NCBI GenBank assembly: GCA_023439305.1
Contig: JAEXOO010000006.1
Span: 1-64,000 of the forward strand
Direction of reading: 5' to 3'
Length of the DNA stretch: 64,000 nucleotides
Source: Pseudomonadota bacterium
GTDB lineage: Bacteria; Pseudomonadota; Gammaproteobacteria; Burkholderiales; Burkholderiaceae_B
Under the pieces are notes generated by a model that did not search any database, was not told where the DNA came from, and saw nothing but the letters and a program-made list of their open reading frames with translations. Numbering within the stretch: the first letter of the stretch is position 1; each line of letters starts with the position of its first letter. Both the position numbers and the translations under genes were made by a program. Shown here in pieces: positions 56,944-64,000 of the stretch.

Positions 56944-59727
56944 CTAGAATTTGACCTTCAGGAAAAGCGAACCCGCGTGATCCTGGTTGCGGCCTAATTG
57001 GCCTTGATAGTTCAGGCCGAACGACGTGCGGTCGCTCGCCAGCAATTCGGCGCCCAGTTCCATGACGGCGGCATTCTTGGCAATCGGTGCGCCGCTGATG
57101 CGAAAGTCGCTGCCGGGCAAGGCGGCGAAGGCCAGTTGGCGTTCGGGCAGGGTATCGCCCATGGCGTGGCGCCAGCCCAGGCCGGCAGTCAGGGCGATGC
57201 TGGCGTTCTTGAGTTCCACCGTTGTCTTGCCGCGCAGGCCCAGGGTCAATGTACTCAGGTCTTGATGCTGAGAGCTGCCGCGCAGCGCAGCCTGGCCGCC
57301 TGTTTCTGTAAAGGAACCGTTGCGTAGTTGATGCCAGTTTACGTTGGCATACGGCTCGAGCTGTGACCGTTCTCCTACCGGCAGGGCATAGCCTAGCTGG
57401 GCGAAAGCCTGCACGCTGTGCGCTTTGTAATCGGATTTCAAGGTCTGCGGCGTACCCAGATCGACTTGGCGGCGGCTGTCCAGGTTATGGCGGGTGTAGG
57501 CGCCGCCGGCCAGCAGATTCAGGCTGCCGGGGCCGGTCCTCCAGCTTTGCGTGCCATACAGGGCGGCGCTGTAGCTGTTGCTGCGCGAGGAGTGACGGCG
57601 GTCATCAAGCTTGATGCGGTTTTCCAGATAACCCAGCGCAGCGCCCAAGCGCCAGCCCTGACGGCCCAAAGCGGTATCTCCGCCCAGGAACAGGCCGCCC
57701 GCATCGTGGCGCACGTCGCGGCTGTTGCCGTCGCCGTCCAGTTCGCGTCGCTGCTTGATCACGTCCGCCCACAGCACGGTATCGTGGCCGATGGTCTGGC
57801 GGGCGGCAGTGGCCTGGCGCGCCAGGGTGTGTGGCAGCAGATCGCCGTTGCCCAGCAGGGCGGATGCCGTGCCGGCGTGGATCTGTCCTTGCAGTTGCTC
57901 CATATATCCCGCGACCTGGCCTGCATTGGCATTCAACAGGGTGTCGTAGATTTCATTCATGGCTGCGGGCGGCTGCTCGGAGGCCGGATCCAGCGCGTTG
58001 GCTACGGCTGTCTGGTTGGCGGTGTCGGCGTAGCGGGCGAATGGGATATCGTTGCGCTTGATGAGCAGCGACAGGTCCTGACCGCGCAGCAGGGTGGGTG
58101 ACAGGAATGCCATGCTGTAGGTGATATGGGAGAATTCGCCTGTTACGCCTTGGCTGGCTTCCAGAAAGGAATAGGGCACATTCTGCTGATAGGGGCCTCC
58201 GGCCAACTTCAGGGTACCTGCGATATGCGCTTTGCCGCCCACCACCAGGCGGTCGGTAGCGCCGGCTGGGCCGACTTCCAGTTCGTGTACCGATCCGTCG
58301 TGCGCCGTGTAGTCGCCGCTGACCGTCAAGGTACCGACCGAGTTGCCGGGAGCCAGAGTACCGAAGTTATCGACCTGGCTGACCGTGCCTGCGCCGCCCA
58401 GTGTGCCGGCAGGCTCAATGGTGACGGCGGAGGTCAGTGTGCCGTTCACGGCCAGGCGCCCGCCGCTGACCGTTGTCGGTCCGCTGTACGTGTTGGCGCC
58501 TGTCAGTTGCAAGGAGCCTGCGCCGCGCTTGGTCAACCCGCCGTTGCCGCTGATGTCGTTGGAAAAGGTGGAGTCAAATCCCAAGGTATCCACATCGAAC
58601 TGGCGGGTGAATTGGGCGGGTCCGCGTACGGCCTTGCCTACATTCATCAGTCCCCAGCCATAGACGGCGGGGTCGCCCATGTCGGTGGCCGTGGTCAACA
58701 GGGTCTGTTGCAGGTGATAGGCGGTGAAATAAGGAAAGGCTTCCTTGACCAGGGCGGCGGCGCCGGCGACATGCGGGGCAGCCATGGAGGTGCCGGACTC
58801 GGTGGCGTAGCCGCCGTTGGAGTTGACTGAGTAGATACCCGGTTCGTCCCCGCCGGGCGCTGCCAGGCACCATTCTGCCGCCACGCCGCAACGATTCGCA
58901 TAGGGGGCCAGTTGTCCTTCTTCGTTCAGGGCCGTGACGGCCAGCCAATTGTCTTTCAGTTCAGGGAACCAATGGGGGGATCCGGCAAGCAGATCGGGAT
59001 GGGGCTGGATTTCATTGCCGGTGGCGAAAACCATGAGCGAGCCCGCGGAGACGCTGTTGCGAAAGGCGTCGACGGAAAGGGGGATCCAGTCCTGGGCATC
59101 CTGTGCAGAACTGTAGTCAGTGACATTGCACGGCGGTTCAGCCGAGAAGTCGTTGCAGCCATTCACTCCAAGGCTGCTGTTGATGATGGGGATATTGTGC
59201 GCAGTCAGGAGGTTCCAGCCCTGGGCAGCGGCCCTGTCGAAGGCGGCGATTTGCTCCTTGGGACTGGGGTCATCAGCTTCATTGAGGTCTGTTACGTGGT
59301 AGGCCACGGCGAACAGGCTGCTGTTGAAGGCGACGCCGTGCATGCCAATGTTGTCGCGCCTAGCGCCGATGATCCCGGCGACATGGCTGCCATGACCGGC
59401 GGATTGGGGCATGTCCGGATCTTGGTCTATTCCAAACCCAGGGGCATAGGGCGTGTTGGCTTTAAAGTCAAAGCCGCCGACGATGGCGCTGGAAAGCTCC
59501 GGATGGCTGGCTGCGATACCCGAGTCCAGATAGCCTACTGTCACACCTTTACCCGTAAACCCCAAGGAATAGGCGTCTGCAGCCCGCACCATTTCCAGGC
59601 CGGCCTGGCGTTTGTATTCCAGGGTCATCCAGTCCAGAGCCGATGCGGCCTGGGCGGCAGGCTGGAAAACCAGAGCCAGCATACCGGCCTGTACCAACAG
59701 GCCGGTGGTTATTTTCTTGCGCGACAT
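56944..59727 (-). CDS. Subtilisin-type (S8) autotransporter serine protease
   Basis: 927 residues. Signal peptide 1-27 (AAQA-A). Subtilase domain at about 55-365 with the full triad: Asp68 in GYLDSGI, His112 in GHGSHVAGI, Ser314 in SGTSMAAPHV, and oxyanion Asn238 in FATGNE. Cys190/Cys200 and Cys280/Cys287 may form disulfides. Passenger beta-helix repeats follow (GAGSLQLTGANTYSGPTTVSGG near 407), then a C-terminal beta-barrel (about 655-927) ending in Phe (FLKVKF). Relatives include Bordetella SphB1 and Neisseria NalP, which process other surface proteins; in contrast to those, no lipobox is present. Single gene, with the long palindrome just downstream. The 270 bases before its start hold an AT-rich stretch (ACATATATATA) that may be its promoter. 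Confidence 0.92.
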   Translation of the reverse strand: MSRKKITTGLLVQAGMLALVFQPAAQAASALDWMTLEYKRQAGLEMVRAADAYSLGFTGKGVTVGYLDSGIAASHPELSSAIVGGFDFKANTPYAPGFGIDQDPDMPQSAGHGSHVAGIIGARRDNIGMHGVAFNSSLFAVAYHVTDLNEADDPSPKEQIAAFDRAAAQGWNLLTAHNIPIINSSLGVNGCNDFSAEPPCNVTDYSSAQDAQDWIPLSVDAFRNSVSAGSLMVFATGNEIQPHPDLLAGSPHWFPELKDNWLAVTALNEEGQLAPYANRCGVAAEWCLAAPGGDEPGIYSVNSNGGYATESGTSMAAPHVAGAAALVKEAFPYFTAYHLQQTLLTTATDMGDPAVYGWGLMNVGKAVRGPAQFTRQFDVDTLGFDSTFSNDISGNGGLTKRGAGSLQLTGANTYSGPTTVSGGRLAVNGTLTSAVTIEPAGTLGGAGTVSQVDNFGTLAPGNSVGTLTVSGDYTAHDGSVHELEVGPAGATDRLVVGGKAHIAGTLKLAGGPYQQNVPYSFLEASQGVTGEFSHITYSMAFLSPTLLRGQDLSLLIKRNDIPFARYADTANQTAVANALDPASEQPPAAMNEIYDTLLNANAGQVAGYMEQLQGQIHAGTASALLGNGDLLPHTLARQATAARQTIGHDTVLWADVIKQRRELDGDGNSRDVRHDAGGLFLGGDTALGRQGWRLGAALGYLENRIKLDDRRHSSRSNSYSAALYGTQSWRTGPGSLNLLAGGAYTRHNLDSRRQVDLGTPQTLKSDYKAHSVQAFAQLGYALPVGERSQLEPYANVNWHQLRNGSFTETGGQAALRGSSQHQDLSTLTLGLRGKTTVELKNASIALTAGLGWRHAMGDTLPERQLAFAALPGSDFRISGAPIAKNAAVMELGAELLASDRTSFGLNYQGQLGRNQDHAGSLFLKVKF

Positions 59728-59999
59728 TGTTGCTCCCCGTGTTTCTTTGGTTCTTTACAGCATCTGGCGTGACATGATGCGGTGGCTTCTGTGGTTGACG
59801 TCAGAGTTCTGACATATATATAGCCTGCCCGTCATCGATTATCCGTGTAAAGCATTAAGAGAGACACAGCTGCAACCCGGCGGAGCAATCGTTCAACGCC
59901 TGACAAAGCGGTCAGAGTGGGGAAAAGGGCGTTTATTTTGGTATCTGATGGCGTTCCCCGGGCTTGTGCTCTTGGTGCCCGAGATACGCTGTATCGAGT

Positions 60000-60509
60000 C
60001 TATTGTTTATCAAGTCCTTGCCATGAATGGGATTTCAGCAACTGTCGCATTTTTTCGGGATCCACGCTGTGGGCTGCGCCGAAACCGGCGACGTGACGTA
60101 TACGCACAATGGCCAGGGAGAAAAAGTGGAAGTCCTGGAACGAGGTCATGAACTCGGTGTCTGGAAAGCGTGCCAGATACGCCTGGCGGGCCAGGCTCCA
60201 GTCATCTTCGCCTCGTATCAATTGACTGGCGCGGGTCTGTAGGGTTGCGCGAGGCAGATCATGCACTGATTCAGTGTCCTGTTCGTTCTGACTGATCAGC
60301 AGGCTGGCATCGGGCCGCTGCATCAGGTAGCGCGTGTGGGCAGCCAGTTCACTGATGTGAATGACAATGCTCTGCAGTTCAGGGGCGATTGCAAACGGAA
60401 CCAAGGAGACGAAAGGAAGGCCGCGATTCGTGAGCGTACCCAGCGCGGCGGTGCGCCGTGACTGGAGCAATTGTTGAATGCCGGCCAGCAAAGGGGCATC
60501 GTCGGACAT
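60000..60509 (-). CDS. Pyridoxamine 5'-phosphate oxidase-like FMN-binding split-barrel protein (HugZ-like)
   Basis: 169 residues from the ATG before SDDAPLLAGIQQLLQ. Single flavin-reductase-like split barrel: SRRTAALGTLTNRGLPFVSLVPFAI (landmark AALGTL, PFVSLVPFA), HISELAAHTRYLMQRPDASLLI (landmark LAAHTRYL) and RATLQTRASQL, ending with FSLAIVRIRHVAGFGAAHSV. It resembles the N-terminal domain of HugZ/HutZ haem-utilisation proteins but lacks the C-terminal DUF2470 domain. Cofactor and substrate not determined. Divergent in function from its neighbours; its stop follows a 270-base gap from the autotransporter start. Confidence 0.8.
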   Translation of the reverse strand: MSDDAPLLAGIQQLLQSRRTAALGTLTNRGLPFVSLVPFAIAPELQSIVIHISELAAHTRYLMQRPDASLLISQNEQDTESVHDLPRATLQTRASQLIRGEDDWSLARQAYLARFPDTEFMTSFQDFHFFSLAIVRIRHVAGFGAAHSVDPEKMRQLLKSHSWQGLDKQ

Positions 60510-60621
60510 GGGCAACCTCGGTGCGAATGAAGTGAAAAGCGGCTGCCTGAAAGCATACCCCATCGCTTAGCCAGCCAGGGGCGGGCGCCTGTCCTCGTAC
60601 CAGCGATTTATACGGCAAGGC

Positions 60622-60654
60622 AAAAAAACGGACCGGCAAAAGCCGATCCGTTTT
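60622..60654 (-). terminator. Terminator of the FAD/Fe-S oxidoreductase gene
   Basis: Stem AAAACGGACCGGC / GCCGATCCGTTTT (one G-U pair) with an AAAA loop. On the minus strand a run of seven T follows. Confidence 0.88.
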
Positions 60655-60673
60655 CTGGCAGGGCGCAGACTGA

Positions 60674-63600
60674 TCAGACCAAGACGCGCTCGATGCCGCC
60701 CTCGTTGGCGCGGCGCACGTAGTCGGGCATCCAGTTTTCGCCCAGCATGTGCTTGGCCATTTCGACCACGATGTAGTCGGCATCCACCTTGACGTCGTCC
60801 TTGTAGCGCGCCAGTCCTTGCAGGCAGGATGGACAGGATGTCAGGACTTTGACTTCGCCCTGGAAACCGTCGCTGGCCAGAGCTTGCTTGTTCTTGAGCA
60901 TCTCTTCGTTTTTGCGGAAACGGATCTGGGTAGAGATATCGGGACGCGAGACAGCCAGCGTGCCGGACTCGCCACAACAACGGTCGGCCTTGATGGTGGA
61001 TTCTCCCACCAGCGACTTGACCGTCTTCATGGGGTCCTGCAGTTTCATGGGCGTATGGCAGGGGTCGTGGTACATGTAGCGCACGCCTTGCACGTCTTCC
61101 AGTTTCAGGCCTTTTTCCAGCAGGAATTCGTGAATGTCGATCAGGCGGCAGCCTGGGAAAATCTTGTCGAATTCATAGCCGGCCAACTGGTCATAGCAGG
61201 TGCCGCAGCTGACCACCACGGTCTTGATGTCCAGGTAGTTCAGTGTGGTGGCCATGCGATGGAACAGAACGCGGTTGTCGGTGATGATTTTTTCGGCCTT
61301 GTCGCTCATGCCGTTGCCGCGCTGTGGGTAGCCGCAGCACAGGTAGCCGGGAGGCAGCACTGTCTGTACGCCGACATGCCAGAGCATGGCCTGCGTGGCC
61401 AGACCGACCTGCGAGAACAGGCGCTCGGAACCACAGCCGGGGAAATAGAATACCGCTTCCGAATCCACGGTCGTGGTGTTCGGGTTGCGGATGATGGGCA
61501 CGTAGTTCGCGTCTTCGATGTCCAGTAATTTGCGGGCCGTTTGCTTGGGCAGGCCGCCGGGCATCTTGCGGTTGATGAAGTGGATCACCTGCTCGCGGAT
61601 CGGCGCTTTGCCGATGCTGGCGGGCGGAGCCGCGATCTGTTTACGGGCCGGTGCGGCCAGCACGTCGTGGGCCAGGCGCTGGGCCTTGTAGCCTACATCG
61701 ATCATGGCGGTGCGGGTGGCCTTGATGACGCGTGGGTCCTTGGCGTTCAGGAAGAACATGGCTGCTGCCGTACCGGGATTGAAGGACTTCTTGCCCATAC
61801 GGCGCAGCAACGAGCGCATTTCCATGGAAACATCGCCGAAGTCGATATCCACCGGACAGGGGTTGTAGCACTTGTGGCACAGCGTGCAGTGATCACCCAC
61901 GTCCTCGAATTCTTCCCAGTGCTTCAGGCTGATGCCGCGGCGGGTCTGTTCTTCGTACAGAAAGGCTTCGATCAGCAGCGAGGTGGCCAGGATCTTGTTG
62001 CGGGGCGAGTACAGGAGGTTGGCGCGCGGCACATGGGTGGCGCACACAGGCTTGCACTTGCCGCAGCGCAGGCAATCCTTGATGGCATGCGAGATCGAGC
62101 CGATCTCGCTACGCTGCATGATCAGTGATTCGTGGCCCAACAGGTTGAAGCTGGGTGTCCAGGCGCGGCTCAGATCAGCGCCCGGCATGAGTTTGCCGGC
62201 GTTGAAGTGATTGTCGGGATCGACTTCGCGCTTGTAGTTCTGGAAGGGTTCCAGTTCTTCCTGGGTCAGGAATTCGTATTTGGTCAGGCCGATGCCGTGC
62301 TCGCCGGAGATGACCCCGTCCAGGTTACGGGCGATCTGCATGATGCGCGCCACCGTGACATTGGCCTGCTGCAGCATGCCGTAGTCGTCCGAGTTGACCG
62401 GGATGTTGGTGTGCACGTTGCCGTCGCCGGCATGCATGTGCAGGGCCACGAAGACGCGGCTCTTGAGCACGCGGTCGTGGATGGCCTGCAGCTCGGCCAG
62501 GACGGCGGCGCAGTCGGCCCCCGGGAAGATGTGTTCCAGAGCTTCGCGGATTTCCGTCTTCCACGAGGTGCGGATGGTGTGGTCCTGCAGCAATTGGAAG
62601 ATGCTGGCGTCGGCTTGCGCCTGAAGGCGCTCGGCGATGGCGGCAGCGTCCAGGGGCACGCCCAGTTCGGCCAGGGCCTGCTGGCTGCCGGCCAGCGGCA
62701 TGTCCAGATTGTCCTGCAGCCATTGCCAGCGGCGGCGCACGTCCTGCACGACTTGCAATGCGTCGTGGCGGCGGGTTTCCAGGATTTCTTCGCGGGTGTG
62801 CTCGGCGTCGTCCGGATCTTCGATCTTGCCCACGGGCAGATCGCCCTTGAGGAAGTCTTCCAGTTCGCGCGTCAGGCGCAGTTTGTTGTCGGTGGAGAGC
62901 TCGATGTTGATGCGCTCGATCTCTTCGGTGTATTCGCCCATGCGGCGCAGCGGGATGACCACGTCTTCGTTGATCTTGAAGGCGTTGGTGTGGCGCGCAA
63001 TGGCCGCGGTGCGGGCGCGATCGGCCCAGAATTTCTTGCGGGCTTCCGCACTGACAGCCACGAATCCTTCGCCCGAGCGGCCATTGGCCAGGCGCACGAC
63101 TTCGGAGGCGGCCTTGGCCACGGCGTCGGGGTCGTCGCCCACGATGTCGCCGATGAGCACCATCTTGGGCAGGCCGTTGCGCTTGCTCTTGGTGGCATAG
63201 CCCACAGCGCGCAGATAGCGTTCGTCCAGGTGTTCCAGGCCCGCCAGGATGGCGCCGATGCGCTTGCCTTCGCCATTCAGGTAGTCGATGACCTCTACGA
63301 TGGAGGGCACGGCCTCTTTGGCCTGGCCGAAGAACTCCATACAGACAGTGCGGGTATGGGCCGGCATGCGGTGCAGCACCCAGCGCGCTTGCGTAATCAG
63401 GCCGTCGCAACCTTCTTTTTGAATGCCTGGCAGGCCTGCCAGGAACTTGTCGGTTACGTCTTTGCCCAGGCCTTCCTTGCGGAACCGGCGGCCTTCGATG
63501 GACAGGGTTTCGGTGCGCAGCAGTTGGGCGCCAGGCGCATGATTGCCGTCGAACCATTTGAGCTCGAAACGGGCCATGTCCACATCGTGGATCTTGCCCA

Positions 63601-64000
63601 TATTGTGCTCCAGGCGCGTGACCTCCAGCCAGTCGCCCTTGGGATCCACCATGCGCCACCAGGCGAGGTTGTCCAGGGCGGTGCCCCACAGGACGGCTTT
63701 CTTGCCGCCGGCGTTCATGGCGATGTTGCCGCCGACACAGGAGGCGTCGGCCGAGGTCGGATCCACGGCGAAGACGGTGCCAGCTGCTTCCGCAGCCTCG
63801 GCCACACGGCGTGTGACCACGCCCGCGCCGGTCAGGATGGTGGTGACGGGGTGATCCATGCCGGGAAGCGAGCTTTGCTCGGGCTTGCCGATGGCGTCCA
63901 GCTTTTCGGTATTGATGACGACCGAGCGCCAGGTCAAGGGGATGGCGCCGCCGGTATAGCCGGTGCCGCCTCCACGCGGAATGATGGTCAGCTTCAGGTC
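60674..64000 (-). CDS. FAD-linked and Fe-S oxidoreductase, D-lactate dehydrogenase/GlcD-like (5' end beyond window)
   Basis: The frame is open to the right edge; 1108 codons are visible and relatives in Burkholderiales are about 1280 residues, so some 170 residues are missing. The FAD-binding p-cresol-methylhydroxylase domain begins [15 protein letters not shown] and continues [25 protein letters not shown] (landmark [10 protein letters not shown]). The C-terminal FAD-oxidase domain contains [16 protein letters not shown] and [12 protein letters not shown]. Two 4Fe-4S motifs follow ([11 protein letters not shown] and [12 protein letters not shown]), then two CCG domains (PGCGSERLF with CCGYPQRG, and CHTPM with CCGESGT). 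This build unites GlcD, GlcF and Dld-type modules in one chain. It probably oxidises a 2-hydroxy acid to the quinone pool. Substrate unknown. Confidence 0.88.
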   Translation of the reverse strand, partial: DLKLTIIPRGGGTGYTGGAIPLTWRSVVINTEKLDAIGKPEQSSLPGMDHPVTTILTGAGVVTRRVAEAAEAAGTVFAVDPTSADASCVGGNIAMNAGGKKAVLWGTALDNLAWWRMVDPKGDWLEVTRLEHNMGKIHDVDMARFELKWFDGNHAPGAQLLRTETLSIEGRRFRKEGLGKDVTDKFLAGLPGIQKEGCDGLITQARWVLHRMPAHTRTVCMEFFGQAKEAVPSIVEVIDYLNGEGKRIGAILAGLEHLDERYLRAVGYATKSKRNGLPKMVLIGDIVGDDPDAVAKAASEVVRLANGRSGEGFVAVSAEARKKFWADRARTAAIARHTNAFKINEDVVIPLRRMGEYTEEIERINIELSTDNKLRLTRELEDFLKGDLPVGKIEDPDDAEHTREEILETRRHDALQVVQDVRRRWQWLQDNLDMPLAGSQQALAELGVPLDAAAIAERLQAQADASIFQLLQDHTIRTSWKTEIREALEHIFPGADCAAVLAELQAIHDRVLKSRVFVALHMHAGDGNVHTNIPVNSDDYGMLQQANVTVARIMQIARNLDGVISGEHGIGLTKYEFLTQEELEPFQNYKREVDPDNHFNAGKLMPGADLSRAWTPSFNLLGHESLIMQRSEIGSISHAIKDCLRCGKCKPVCATHVPRANLLYSPRNKILATSLLIEAFLYEEQTRRGISLKHWEEFEDVGDHCTLCHKCYNPCPVDIDFGDVSMEMRSLLRRMGKKSFNPGTAAAMFFLNAKDPRVIKATRTAMIDVGYKAQRLAHDVLAAPARKQIAAPPASIGKAPIREQVIHFINRKMPGGLPKQTARKLLDIEDANYVPIIRNPNTTTVDSEAVFYFPGCGSERLFSQVGLATQAMLWHVGVQTVLPPGYLCCGYPQRGNGMSDKAEKIITDNRVLFHRMATTLNYLDIKTVVVSCGTCYDQLAGYEFDKIFPGCRLIDIHEFLLEKGLKLEDVQGVRYMYHDPCHTPMKLQDPMKTVKSLVGESTIKADRCCGESGTLAVSRPDISTQIRFRKNEEMLKNKQALASDGFQGEVKVLTSCPSCLQGLARYKDDVKVDADYIVVEMAKHMLGENWMPDYVRRANEGGIERVLV

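Overview
The window is a GC-rich, gene-dense stretch of chromosome from a betaproteobacterium of the order Burkholderiales, most likely family Alcaligenaceae and plausibly close to Alcaligenes. This rests on the maleate cis-trans isomerase with Cys80/Cys198, the Bug-family binding protein, HprK next to PtsN, the Dld-type FAD/Fe-S protein at the right edge, and gene orders typical of Burkholderiales. Organism identity is inference from protein recognition only. Both edge genes (gabD at the left, a FAD/Fe-S oxidoreductase at the right) are cut by the window. No tRNA, rRNA, CRISPR array, prophage or recognisable insertion sequence was seen.

1-10.8 kb is the most accessory-looking part. It holds gabD (partial), a complete livKHMGF-type ABC importer, then a flavin aromatic hydroxylase, a DUF2236 oxygenase-like protein and a TetR regulator. 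A LysR gene and a stand-alone maleate isomerase (maiA) follow on the other strand. Two related AT-rich inverted-repeat sites lie in front of the importer and in front of the hydroxylase and may be the TetR operators.

10.8-31 kb is mainly core functions: galE / gamma-carbonic-anhydrase-like / rimO; rsmB / DUF4390 / ntrY / a short ntrX-like regulator without its AAA+ domain; a sulfide:quinone-oxidoreductase-like gene; ribH under an FMN riboswitch; an OmpR-type two-component system divergent from a TonB-dependent receptor; bioC, comF, trmL; an orphan Bug protein; and the yibN-grxC-secB-gpsA operon.

31-48.9 kb is cell-envelope, translation and housekeeping: gpmA-envC-ctpA-moeB/thiF; a HAD nucleotidase and argB; tlpA-dolP-diaA-yraN divergent from rsmI; rlpA-rapZ-hprK-ptsN; hpf; and kdsD-kdsC-lptC-lptA-lptB for Kdo and LPS transport. 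rpoN, which commonly sits between lptB and hpf, is absent here. This fits with the NtrX-like protein lacking a sigma-54 interaction domain.

48.9-64 kb carries a GbsR/MarR regulator with a perfect 18-bp palindrome at its start, followed by cydA-cydB-cydX-cydD-cydC (cytochrome bd oxidase and its assembly exporter), then apt. Next come a 300-bp imperfect palindrome of unknown nature, a subtilisin-type autotransporter, a flavin split-barrel protein and the partial FAD/Fe-S oxidoreductase.

The strongest candidates for something undescribed are the 300-bp palindromic element (56591-56890), the importer-hydroxylase-DUF2236 cluster with its putative operators, and the combined loss of the NtrX AAA+ domain and of rpoN from its usual position.
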